Below the pieces are notes generated by a model. It ran no database searches, had not been told where the DNA came from, and worked only from the letters and a program-made list of their open reading frames with translations. From the NCBI GenBank assembly GCA_003118195.1, contig BEXV01001571.1:1-19415 (forward strand): DNA of 19,415 nucleotides, in the 5' to 3' direction. Source of the DNA: Hemicentrotus pulcherrimus. Lineage: Eukaryota; Echinodermata; Echinoidea; Camarodonta; Strongylocentrotidae. Shown in pieces: positions 9,129 to 19,012 of the stretch (the first letter of the stretch is position 1; every line of letters starts with the position of its first letter). Made by a program: the position numbers and the translations under genes.

Positions 9129-10507
9129 TTTGTACACATCCTTTAATATACAAATGCCAGTCAACATTGACCAGTTCAAAAAATCTGTATGTGAAAATTC
9201 ATACAGCAATTATTATCTTCTAAACAAATTCATATACCATTAATTACACAAATACCTATGTATCCAGTGCAGCTGTATTCCATCATGTACACATCAGCAC
9301 AAATATCAGAAATGTACAATCATCCTAAGAAAATCCTTGTGCAGAAAATAAAATTTATAGCTGCTACATAAATAAATTTAATCAAATAATCATTGTTCTC
9401 TCTCCTCTTTGGCTCAAAATATGATAAAAATACAATAAAGATAAAAGAAAATGAATTTCATCACATGACATTGACCGTAATTATGTTCAAATGCCATAAT
9501 AAATACATGGGAAGATGCATGAATGTCAACAATAAAATACGTAAATTTAAAAAGGAAATCCCATCGTACCAATGCTTGAGCTGCTACCAAAGAGGAGTAC
9601 ATTTATAAATAAGGACTTCTATAAAAGACCTGTTACTTCTTTTAACTGTGAGAATGAGTACTTTTCTTGTTTTTAAGACTGGATCATGTGCAAGCTCTTG
9701 CAATTCTTTACTCCGCATACCACAAAATTCCAACAAAGAAATGTAACTTAGCTTTGATCCCTTACACTGTATAGGTAAATTTTTGTATTTAAGTAATTTA
9801 TTTAAAGCAAATAAAAGGTTAAAATACAGACATTTGATTGAAATAGAAAAATAATCCTAGGAATTGGACAATCATATAATGTATGAAATAATAGGTGAAT
9901 TATTATCTAATGTTTGAGGTTCTTTTTAGCTACATGAATGCACTTAAATTGTGGTTTATTTAGATAAAAGAAACAAGATTTAAAATATCAGGTAATTTAG
10001 ATTGAATGATTAATATTCACAAAAGGCCTGCTAAATTCCTGCTATTCTGATCAAAAAGGTGACAAGTGGGACCATGACCGGGAAGATTTAGCATGATTTT
10101 TTGTGCTCCTCATTGTAAATACTTGACTAATATTTTTTTGATGTTGGAGCCTCCCTAGTACTAGAATATGATAATATACAACGAGTGTATCAACAGCTTA
10201 AAATGGTAACATTTACTCAGAACATTAAACTCTCCTATGCCATGCAAAAATACATTAGTTTAAAACCTTTGTGATCCCTTACTATTATGCATGTGGAATT
10301 CTAATTTTCTATGAGAACTGTAGAGCACATTCTCTCTCCCTGACTCTTATTCTCTGACTCGTAACTCACAAGATAATAAGAAGAAAAATGGCTCAGAAAT
10401 GAGGTCTGAAAGAAAGAGAAAACATTCTGAATTTCAAAAAAAAGTACTAATGGGAAAAAGTCATAAATAACTCTATCAAAAATAATATCAGCGAAGTGAA
10501 AGAAACC

Positions 10508-10656
10508 TGGCCCTGTTTCATAACACTTGTTATCAATAACATAATGCTGAATTTCTATGACAAATCTGCCAGTAGCCAATCAGATGCTACTATTTCAGTA
10601 GCTTATAACAGTTATTGTAACCTGTTGTTGATAACGAGTTTTATGAAACAGGGCCC
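10508..10656. mobile_element. 149-bp foldback (MITE-like) element
   Basis: The ends are inverted repeats of about 33 bases. The left end reads GGCCCTGTTTCATAAC..., and the right end, read inward on the other strand, GGCCCTGTTTCATAAA..., with about three mismatches over 33 positions. The interior is under 90 bp. No coding capacity and no clear target-site duplication. Short elements with GGGCCCTGTTTCAT termini are, to my recollection, widespread in marine invertebrate genomes. Confidence 0.8.
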
Positions 10657-10689
10657 AAGTTGGAATACCAGTGCAAGATCAACGAAGCA

Positions 10690-11248
10690 TTAAAGTGACT
10701 GGGTAACATTGTTGAAGGTTGATGAAAAAAATTGCCTAATTTTTGTATAAAATGTTACTTACTATATTCCTTTTACTGTACTAACCCCCTGACAGGCAAA
10801 AAATCCTGAAAAAATTCTCAAACCACAAAGATATCTATGGTTTTATTTGAAGGCGTCGATGGGAGGCACCCTCTTACAGTGATTAACAGTAAATTCTCCC
10901 AACCATTTTTGAATTTTCCCCAACCGTTTTTCCATGAAAAAAAGACATAAAACAGGCTATAAAAAATCTGTCAACACTTAAATGTCTGGAATGGAATGCA
11001 GAGCCATTTTATTGCTTTGTGAGATTTCCATTCACCTAAAATGTAATTAAATTGTTCTATAGATCTAGCTCTAGACCTAGTTGGGAGAATTAAGGAATCG
11101 ATCAGATCAGTTTTTCCCAATTTGTACCATGAATAATGGTCCGTTTTCACTCAAATTTTCAGATTATCTTTAAGTGTACATCTAGCATCGAAGTCACTAC
11201 CTTAGAACCACTATCTCTCATCTGAACAATGTTACCCAGTCCCTTTAA
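10690..11248. mobile_element. TTAA-flanked MITE-like element B
   Basis: A 559-bp segment with TTAA at both ends (10690-10693, 11245-11248). Its terminal inverted repeats are nearly perfect: AGTGACTGGGTAACATTGTT inside the left TTAA, and AGGGACTGGGTAACATTGTT read inward from the right, with one mismatch in 20. A second, internal inverted pair (TTCTCCCAAC near 10896, GTTGGGAGAA near 11080) makes it a larger foldback. The interior differs from elements A and C, but the termini belong to the same type. No transposase is encoded. Confidence 0.85.
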
Positions 11249-12096
11249 AACACACCTCTTCAAATCTATATTCTTGATAAATAAATATAATGAATATCTT
11301 TCCTTGTGAATTTTGAACAGGGCAATTCTTTGATAAGTTGATTGGTGTAAATTGCCTGAGGAAGCAGGGCATCTAAAGAACCAAGTGGTTTCTGTATCAA
11401 GGCTAGGGTCATGAGACACTTCCAGCTGTCATAACATGAACTATATAAACAGTGCCATTATGTGCAATCACTATTACAACGCAATGTAATATTTTTAAAA
11501 CACTCTTTCACTTCAAAATGCATGTGCTTTAAAACTCTTTAAGTATATGGTGTACATATTGTAACAAATATCTTCCATACAAAATTGTACTGAAATTCAT
11601 GGACTAATATAAAAGGGCATTGTTTTGTATATTTAAATAAAATGAATAATATGAATACTAATCTTGAATCACTTGAATTCCAATGAAGTAAGTACTAGTT
11701 TGTGAATTTGTATTTTGTAAATGGTTGAAGTACAGTGCTGTGAATGGACTCTACAAAGTTGGAAATATTCAAAGCCTCACATTAAAAAAGAAAAATTGAC
11801 ACTTGACACACCACACTGTTTTATCAAAAAGTGCACAGTTTTCATGCTACACCTAGCATTATCATAAGACATGCACGTGAGAATATCAATCAAATACTTA
11901 ACCCGATGAATGGTGCAAACAATCTCCACACAGTACAGAAGAAGAAAAAAAAAAGACTGAGACAAAAATATAGTACTGAAAACAAGTTTTTAAATACATG
12001 TACATATCATCTTGCAAATAAGTGTGTTTCTGCCTGAAAAAGAGTGATTTGCCATTCTTAAATATATTGCAGCAAAATCTGGACAAAAGTGAGAAA

Positions 12097-12122
12097 ATAT
12101 ATATATATATATATATATATTA
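12097..12122. repeat. (AT)13 microsatellite
   Basis: An uninterrupted AT dinucleotide run. Just downstream, 12175-12196 is an AT-rich near-palindrome (GTGATATATATTATATAATC...). Confidence 0.95.
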
Positions 12123-12507
12123 CTGACAGTTCAGTTTTGATCCCAATTTGTAATAACTCGGGCATATATAATGGGTGATATATATTATATAATCACTTAA
12201 GTGCAAGAGATTGTGAGATGCAGTTCATTGTGATGCCTTTTTTCTATTCTAATTCAAGTAGGATATGCCAATGTGAGAATGAATACAGTCATAGCTTCTT
12301 GGATTTTTAACAGTCAAGTATCTAATTCATTCACTTCTTAAAATGGATTGAGCAATAGTTGAAGAGATTGAACAGGGATTAAGAAAGAAAAGAGTAGGGA
12401 TATGAAAGCAAGTGGCAAAAGAGGACGGAAAGGGAGTACTCTATATGCTGGATCATGAATACAATGCAGGTGTTAATTTAATTGGTTAATTATTCATCTG
12501 AACACCC

Positions 12508-12609
12508 ATATCGTCCCTATTTTCACGAAGTGATGGTAGTAGAAAATCGCATACAATTTGCGTGACAATTTTCCTTACTACTGTCACTTCGTGAAAACAG
12601 GGACGATGT
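12508..12609. repeat. 102-bp near-perfect hairpin
   Basis: Arms of about 38-40 bases: 12511 TCGTCCCTATTTTCACGAAG... pairs with the strand running back from 12606 (TCGTCCCTGTTTTCACGAAG...). There are only a few mismatches or a one-base bulge in the GTGATGGTAGTAGAAAAT part. The loop of about 20 bases itself contains CGCA...TGCG. Length and shape resemble an animal microRNA precursor or a very short foldback transposon. I do not recognise a known microRNA. It lies in the putative 3' UTR of the - strand gene. Confidence 0.85.
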
Positions 12610-13308
12610 ACCATGCGTTAAACTAGTACCAGGTATATATACTTAAGTATGAATGAGCAATACAATTATTTATTCATGAAACTTGATTCCACTGGCACTT
12701 GATCTGTACTTCGATATTTACTCTGATTAAATATTTGGATTACAGCAGGATAGAGCACCACTTTCTGTTTTCAGTATTATTGATATTGCATCGGAAAGGT
12801 ACCTGAAACAATATGATGTATTTTGACTTTGATGGTTTAACCCATTGGTGAGCATGATGAAGTATTAGAAAAGTGCAATAAGTGTTCCCGTACTGCGCTC
12901 ATTATCTTTGTCCAAGCCACATCTATGGATTAATTCCTCATTGATTTCATTAGAACATATGACCTTGTGATGAGTGGTATGCAGTTCATCTCTTCTGCAG
13001 CTGGCAAATGAGAGTCATTGTTTGGCAATGAAGTGATTCAACAGCAACATCTTCTTCCATAAGGGCAAGGCTCATTCACACGAGGTGATAAACCAACCAT
13101 GAAATGAGATGCAAACCACACCGATGCAACTGAATCATAACCCCTGCAACATTAACTTTTTGTTGTATGAACAGTGCTTTTCATATACAGTGAAGTGATT
13201 GTTATTTGTCCTTATTTGTGAGGTTGTTTATCATCTCATGATAATACATGGTTTAAAAAAATGGAATCTGATTAGACTGATAAGACCGTACACATTTAAT
13301 TGCCATGG

Positions 13309-13626
13309 TTACAATGCGGTGGGGCCTATGTATATGGTATGCTTTGTATTGGGTCGCGGGAACTCCTGGTGCAGCTGTTGTTGGGTGGGGTTCTGTGGAG
13401 GAACGGTCGATGCGTTAACAGCGTTACCCCCTTCCCCGCCCCCTCCACCACGCCCGACCACCGCCCCTGCTCCTGCCCCTGGAGCTGCAGGGGCCTGGCC
13501 TGGAGACGATGATGACGAGGGGGAGGCAGAGGAGGAGGATGATGAGGAGGACGACGAAGTATTAGATGACGACGATGATGGAGACCCTCTGGATTCTAAG
13601 ATTGTAGCTTGTTGTGCTGGTGGTTG
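13309..13626 (-). CDS. TANC-like gene, distal low-complexity exon
   Basis: On the - strand, acceptor TGTACTTCAG ends at 13627 and opens a frame of 105 codons to TAA (13311-13309). It starts QQPPAQQATILESRGSP, runs through a Ser homopolymer region, a Pro/Ala/Gly stretch and a Gly-rich run, and ends PRPNTKHTIYIGPTAL. The block is GC-rich in an AT-rich setting. A second acceptor ten bases further in (ACCAG ending at 13617) gives the phase needed by the possible donors at 16111/16105. No good donor follows, so I read it as terminal. Its C-terminus lacks the ESNV-like PDZ ligand of vertebrate TANCs, so either the motif is absent here or another exon exists. The acidic open frame on the + strand is its shadow. 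Assignment to TANC rests on position and composition only. Confidence 0.55.
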   Translation of the reverse strand, partial: QPPAQQATILESRGSPSSSSSNTSSSSSSSSSSASPSSSSSPGQAPAAPGAGAGAVVGRGGGGGEGGNAVNASTVPPQNPTQQQLHQEFPRPNTKHTIYIGPTAL

Positions 13627-16104
13627 CTGAAGTACACTGCCCAGTGAATGAAGTCAAAATAAGCAATGAAAGGGTACATGTTTAAAGATTTAGAACTCCT
13701 GGTTAAGCATGATATCACCCCAAAAGACCCATACACCAATCCTTGATGGAATTTTCCAGTGCTCCAAATTCCCTTGTCTATTAAAAAGACAGTATTAGGT
13801 ATCAGAATATATTCAAATGATCTCCATATATCCATTGATACCACATCAATGAATATGATAAAACAAAAGGATACAAAGACTTAAAAATGTTTAAGATGAA
13901 AACAATTTGACAGTCGCACCCTGCAATATATTGAGAAGAGTTGACTTTGATGCAATAATGTATGTCAGATGAACTTTATCAAAAATATCAGCCATGTTTA
14001 ATAGTCTATGATAGTTTTTGTCTGCCATGTTTGCACAAAATGGAGTTTTATCATTATTAAAAAAAAAAATAAAATTATAGTTTAGGTGAATGCAATGCAT
14101 GGTGGAGACCAAAGATATAGAAAACTATAAATTGAGTGAAAATATGTTATAAGCAAGTTGAAAGTTTTTGAAAGTTTTGCTGTAAAAGAAATAAACTTAC
14201 AATTATAGATGCATAAATAAACCTTTGAAGTTAATAAACATATATGACAAACTTTCACAACTACCTGTATCCCTCACAAATCAAAACTGATGGAAAACTA
14301 TCGACCAATTGATACCATGAACAATGATAGCGGACTTAATTTACTGGAATGTAAAGTGGGAAAAGAGATACCATCTACAAAGTCTGAATTCATGTTTGGC
14401 CTGCACATTTCACAAATATTTATAATGTCAGTCCACGATGTTTCAATATTCAAAATTTTGAGTTATGTCTGATTTGCTTCTGATGATGTTATTCATCAGT
14501 CCATTCAATGAATTAAGCTATGATTCATTCAATGAAACTGACCAAGTGACAGTTAGTGACAGATAGAGCTTAAATGACTTTGATACACATAACAAAATGT
14601 TGATTAATTAGACGTATCAACATTCCCACTTTAATAAAAACCAGTAAAACTCATCCACTGGACAAACAGTCAAGGCAAAAGGGAGCATGTTATTTAAACA
14701 TGAGATGCAAGATTGTCAGGTCTGTTATCATTCACCATCCATAACATGTTATCCACAAAAATTCTCATTACAAGATAAGTTCCCTCTTTATGTATTTATC
14801 TGTAAACCCGAGACCAATTAAATTTGGAATGAAAAGACCCATTTTCCAATTCTAGTCTTCTTTTAAAGAGAGAAGTAGTACAGGCCGGTCCTCAAGAAAA
14901 AATTGGAAAATACTTTCCAAGAAGATGCTCAGAAGAGCAATCACAGATCTTTAGGAGCTCAAAATTCAAAATCAAAAAGGGATACCCAGAAAAAAGAGTG
15001 AGGGGGCAACACAAAAGAACACAAAAACAGTTAGCTAACTGCACAAATATTTGTTATTCCATGTCTTTTACTTAGTTTACGTTCTAAGCCATGCTGATGG
15101 ACCAAACAAATGCTTGATTTAAAACACATGCAATACCATGAACCAGTCTTTATTATGCTTTAGCATCTCTTGGTTTTTATGTATCTAAGAAGCTGATTTT
15201 CACTGATTAGTTTAGGATAAGTTATCAGAGGAATGCTAGGAAACAATATTACAGCACAAAATCAAAGTTAACAATGCACAAAATGTCAAAATAAAAAATA
15301 AAATTGCAAAAGCAAATAGCAAAAGCAAAGAACAGAAATAGCTCCAGTTCACATTGCAGAACTAAACACTCAACACAGATGCCTTTTCTAAAAAGTGTTT
15401 TAAAAGCCACTGCAAACAAAGATCATGCAAAAAAAAGAAATAATAATAATAATAATCTAGAGCTAAGAAAGGAAGGTGTGAATTTGATGCTGCACGGTGG
15501 ATTCATCAATATAATGGTTGGGATATTGCCACAGCTTTGCAAGAGTACTCTTGTCTAATTAGTTCATAAAATTAATTTGGATTAGAGATTGCATTGTATA
15601 TTGTGCCAATTACAGGTATCTTTCAACTTTATAACTACTGTTAGTAAAATTAGTGTAAACTATTTTAAAACTAAATATTAGTAAGAAATGTAAGCCGGAA
15701 AAGATGGGGAAAAGGTTTTATTAGAAGTGACACCTTTGCTCGAACTGTTAGATATGCAATTATCTGCTGGCTTCAGCAATGAGTGACTAATGACATTTGA
15801 TTTTTGTTAAAACTCTACATGATTTTTTTTGCAGGTATTAAAATTTGAACTCATAGTGCAAGAGCAATTGATATTATGTTTGCTAATCATTAGTTAATGA
15901 AAATAAATATTTTAAACAAACAATTAGAAAGGAATAAAGACAAGAAGGAATCTCCCGAGACCAACCTGGACAAGGAATTTGGGTTAAACATGAATGATTT
16001 ATTTTGAAGGAAGAATGACGCACCAATGTAGGAGTCGGGGGGAAAATGAGGATACACTGACTGCTGACAAGTTGCATTTTTTGTTTATCTATGCTACCCT
16101 TTAC
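13627..16104 (-). other. Intron of TANC-like gene
   Basis: AT-rich, 2.5 kb. Scanned for GC-rich blocks with splice sites; none is convincing. Weak splice-like sites at about 14200-14270 (donor GTAAGT on the - strand) enclose only a short nondescript frame. An (AAT)6 repeat lies at 15438-15456. A further short exon could be missed. Confidence 0.45.
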
Positions 16105-16165
16105 CTTTACCATTGGCCGGGGGGAAGCCAGCCCTGGGGGAGGGCGTCACCTCGATGACTCTCAC
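16105..16165 (-). other. GC-rich extension of the exon in a shifted frame
   Basis: Immediately after donor CACAG|GTGAGA the sequence stays GC-rich and is open in another frame (VRVIEVTPSPRAGFPPANG). It ends at two donor-like sites, CAATG|GTAAAG (exon end 16111) and AAAG|GTAAAG (16105). A 32-base GT...AG segment (16165-16134) would, if removed, join AHR to AGFPPANG in frame. Whether this is coding through a frameshift, an alternative exon end, or intron is unresolved. Confidence 0.4.
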
Positions 16166-17086
16166 CTGTGGGCGACCCCTGCTTGGACACTGGATGGGTT
16201 GGACATGATGTTGTGAGGGACCTCCTGGAGCCTGACCGAACTATGGACAGGGGAGTTGAGAGCTCCCGACCCTGACCCGGAGGCGGATCCAGATCCAGGA
16301 GTGGACGACTCTGGAGTACTCTCCCTGGAGTCGGAGTTGTTTGGTTTGTTCAGTAAGGGTTGGGGGTGGGTGACTTGGCTGGAGCTAGGCGAGATGAGAG
16401 AGTTGTCCGTAGCACCAGCGTTGAAGAACATGGCTCCCTTCGTCACTGGCTCCGACGTCGCCACTTCTATGGATGGCGGGCGTGGCATCTTGACCGTCTG
16501 AGCACTTCTTGGAATGGGTTTGTCCCCTGCTTTGAGTCCATCTTGCACTTCGGTGATCACCTGCTTCTCCGACAGGTTCTCATCTTTCAGTGAAACACCA
16601 GTTCCTTGCACCACATGTCCGTTTCCAATGGTAAATTCCACAGACCCTAACTGCGTGCTTGAGCTACTACTAGAATTCAAACTATTGCTATATAACCCTT
16701 TGTTGTCCAGTGAGGACAGATCGCCACTTGAGTCATGTACCCTGCTTGTGTTCTGTACAGAGGAAACGGCACTGGACCCCACAGGATCACCCCGACCGGC
16801 CTGTGAGGGTGCCGTCGAGGTGACAGGTCTCCCAGATTCCTCAGGTTCCGAAACCTCTGCCTGTGATTGTTCAGCACTTCCTGGTTGTGAATTGGCAACG
16901 CCAGAGTCCGGAGTCATCTCCTTCTTCTCCTTCTCTTTCTCTTCACGTTCTTCTTTGGCTTCCCGCTGTCTTTTGGTCTCTTCTTTGCATTCTTCTTTGA
17001 CCCTAACTAGCAGTCTTCGGACTTCTCGGTTGTTGGGTGCCAGCTTCACTGCTTCCAACAAATCCTGTAGGGCTGGTCCATATTGT
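16166..17086 (-). CDS. TANC1/2-like scaffold protein, TPR end, coiled coil and Ser-rich tail
   Basis: A 921-base exon on the - strand, 307 codons, between acceptor GATCGCAG (ends 17087) and donor CACAG|GTGAGA. It completes an Arg codon begun in the preceding exon. Residues 1-31 finish the last TPR (QYGPALQDLLEAVKLAPNNR, then EVRRLLVRVKEEC). Residues about 33-60 are a Lys/Glu-rich coiled coil. The remainder is Ser/Thr/Pro-rich and disordered, with a run of Ser near residue 140 and Ser-Gly repeats near 265-275. The order ANK, TPR, coiled coil, Ser-rich tail is that of TANC1/TANC2, postsynaptic-density scaffolds in vertebrates related to Drosophila rolling pebbles (myoblast fusion). If the intron is retained, translation stops at once (TGA, 16164-16162). 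The exon's 3' end is ambiguous (see 16105-16165). Confidence 0.85.
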
Positions 17087-17497
17087 CTGCGATCAAACAT
17101 GAATTAAAAACATGTTCAGACAATGAGATTTCCTAGCATTTCGAAGCATGAAAGTAACACATCACATTTTCTATGACTTCCTTTGACGGTTTACAAGAAG
17201 ATTCTTTGATCAAATAACCATTGTGGTGTGATGAGTAGGATGTCTCCTATTCAACAATGAACCCCATAGCTATATCTAATTTAAAAATTATTTTCATACA
17301 GCTTATACCAATCTCATAAAATAATCCTCACACAAAACAAGTTTCTATCTGTAATACTTTTCTGAATCCAACATCTGACCATAGTGCTATTGCAAGATTA
17401 CCAATGAAACAGTTTAAATAAGATTTCAGCATAATTCAAGCTCATTAGAAGATTGTCATAAAGAAAAGACAAGAAAGGCCCAAGTATCAGATCTTAC
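17087..17497 (-). other. Intron of TANC-like gene
   Basis: AT-rich intron of 411 bases with donor AAG|GTAAGA and acceptor TTGATCGCAG, phase 2. Nothing else is seen in it. Confidence 0.8.
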
Positions 17498-17598
17498 CTT
17501 ATTGCTCTCTTAGCCCTAGCTCTGGCATAGTATGCTTCAAAACATTTTGGTTTGATCTCAAGAGCTTTGCTAGAGTATTCAATAGCACCAGTAATATC
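17498..17598 (-). CDS. TANC1/2-like scaffold protein, TPR exon
   Basis: A 101-base exon on the - strand between acceptor TATCTCTCTGCAG (ends 17599) and consensus donor AAG|GTAAGA. It encodes DITGAIEYSSKALEIKPKC followed by FEAYYARARAKRAI, then two bases of an Arg codon completed by the next exon. It has the helix pattern of a TPR (A..YSSKALEIKP...A.YARA), and the AYYARARAKR stretch is characteristic of the TPRs in TANC proteins. Splicing to the exon at 17086 keeps the frame and continues the repeat as RQYGPALQDLLEA. The preceding TPR exon(s) are not in the window. Confidence 0.88.
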
Positions 17599-17868
17599 CT
17601 GCAGAGAGATAAAGAGGAGAAGAAAAGAAGGGAGGGGAGGGGTAAAAGCTACTTGTATGACGAAAGCCTCTTCAGGTGGCGGAAACGTGCCATTTTTGAG
17701 CAAGATTGTAAGGTCTCAAAGAATCGTGGAAGAAGGGTACAGTATGTCGACATGTGGAAAGAGAGTCTGTCCATTCAACCAAGGTCTGTGTGTGTGGCAG
17801 GCATCCTGCACCCAACCATACACATACAAGTATACAAGTATACCATTTTGAATTTTTATCTGATTTTG

Positions 17869-18238
17869 TTAAAAGGGATCCGGTAACTTGTCTCATTTTC
17901 TGAAACAAAATTCTGGATTTAGCTCATGATGCAATAATAATTATAAACCTTTATGTCAGTCAGGAACCCCATGACTTTTACAAGCTGATTGCCTGTCTGA
18001 TTATCAAGATATTTATGATTGGAATTACAAATTTTGAAAACTGTTCGCCCGACAGTTTTCTATTGGGGAAAACAAGTATGGTAAAACCGCTCACTCAAAG
18101 TTTTTACTTCTTTGAGGCACTTCTTGATCATTTTGAAGCGCAATTTTTTTAGGGCTTCAATATAACACCACATCACAGACACTGATAACACGTAGGGCCG
18201 TGTATCTAGGATTTAACATTGTTAAACGATCCCTTTAA
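17869..18238 (+). mobile_element. TTAA-flanked MITE-like element C
   Basis: A 370-bp relative of element A (7186-7568) in the same orientation, bounded by TTAA at 17869-17872 and 18235-18238. The left inner end is AGGGATCCGGTAAC (after one extra A). The right end, read inward, is AGGGATCGTTTAAC, matching 11 of 14. The interior shares long blocks with element A (GTCAGTCAGGAA, GCCTGTCTGATTATCAAG, TTTGAGGCACTT, CACGTAGGGCC). No transposase is encoded. Confidence 0.8.
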
Positions 18239-18281
18239 ACTTTCACCAATCTTCATCTCTTATTGTTCAACTTTCCTTCAG

Positions 18282-18373
18282 AACAACTTGCTACAATGGC
18301 TGAACTTCCCATCAATTTCTGCATGTTCACATTGGCATTCATTATAGTATGCATACTTCCGTGCGGAGGCAAG
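18282..18373 (+). CDS. Candidate exon encoding a signal-peptide-like N-terminus
   Basis: On the + strand an acceptor-like tract (CTTTCCTTCAG, ending 18281) is followed by ACAATGG, a good start context (ATG at 18296). Next come 26 codons with a short polar start (MAELPINFC), a hydrophobic core (FTLAFIIVCIL) and PCGGK, ending at a consensus donor AAG|GTACGT (18374). Acceptor, start, secretion-signal profile and donor together suggest the first coding exon of a small secreted or membrane protein nested in a TANC intron on the opposite strand. No following exon is evident before the window ends, so it may be chance. Confidence 0.35.
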
Positions 18374-18832
18374 GTACGTGAATCGTTGCACAAAATGATA
18401 CCATATAAAATACATAATCAGGGTCAACGGTAATAAAATGCCTGTTTGTTATAGGTCATAGCACTTGTCATGTTTTGATGTTTTATTGAAATGATCACGT
18501 TTTTGACATTGGCATTTAGAAAATAAAATCAAGAAACCTCATAAAAACATTTTTTTATAACATCAGGAAATGGGAGAATTCTTGGAAAATAATGGTTCAA
18601 TGGTATTATTTGTGGGATGGTGATAACCTAGGGTATACACGAATAGTTATGATTTTAGATCATAACATGATTATACATGCACCATCACACAGCTTTTATT
18701 ACATTACAATGATATTCCAAATCCTTTCAATGTAAAGATTATAATGAGAACAATATTCACAACCATTCCAAAACAGTTTGATCAATCTTAAATGAAGAAA
18801 ATTCATCTTTTGTACTTCAGAACTGTGTTTAC

Positions 18833-19012
18833 CTCTTTATGGCCTGCTCCAGCCCCTGCTACTAATGCTTGCTGAGCAACTGATTTATGGGTCAGCTGGG
18901 TACGGTCATCTTTCGTCCAGTCACATTGAAGGAGGAAGCTCAGGACAGACAGATGACCGTGGTCAGCGGCATGCACCATAGCACAACGTCCACTTTTATC
19001 GGTATGGACGAC
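18833..19012 (-). CDS. TANC1/2-like scaffold protein, ankyrin exon
   Basis: Exactly 60 codons on the - strand, phase 0, between acceptor TTGATGCTAG (ends 19013) and donor GAG|GTAAAC. It begins VVHTDKSGRCAMVHAADHGH, then LSVLSFLLQCDWT, and ends AQQALVAGAGAGHKE. The G.CA.VHAA..GHLSVL.FLLQCDW pattern is an ankyrin repeat, and the CDW after the repeat is what I recall from the first part of the TANC ankyrin array. It is the most upstream exon of the gene in the window; the P-loop NTPase region would lie beyond the right edge. Confidence 0.82.

Larger units (their letters stand above)
9105..13308 (-). other. Probable long 3' UTR or 3' introns of TANC-like gene
   Basis: About 4.2 kb of AT-rich sequence without a convincing coding exon on either strand. 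It holds a 149-bp foldback, TTAA element B, an (AT)13 microsatellite and a strong hairpin, each listed separately. A modest - strand open stretch (about 13008-12867, after TTTGCCAG) has coding-like length only and no recognisable protein. Vertebrate TANC2 mRNAs have long 3' UTRs, which makes that reading plausible. A further C-terminal exon cannot be excluded. Confidence 0.4.
17599..18832 (-). other. Intron interval lacking the expected ANK/TPR exons
   Basis: About 1.2 kb between the ankyrin exon and the TPR exon. It contains TTAA element C (17869-18238), a candidate opposite-strand exon (18282-18373) and AT-rich filler. By TANC family architecture several hundred residues of ankyrin repeats and the first TPRs should lie here, but no - strand frame resembles them. 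Confidence 0.6.

Noticed and set aside
12867..13008. Possible - strand terminal exon after TTTGCCAG (47 open codons)
   Set aside because: Only one weak acceptor, no GC rise and no recognisable protein; not enough to call.
13199..13630. 143-codon + strand frame with a run of Asp/Glu
   Set aside because: It is the reverse strand of the Ser/Pro/Gly-rich exon at 13626-13309. The acidic run is the complement of the Ser codons, and there is no splice or start context on the + strand.
16514..17107. 197-codon + strand frame
   Set aside because: Antisense to the TANC-like exon, with no recognisable protein; it follows from Ser/Thr/Glu codon composition on the other strand.
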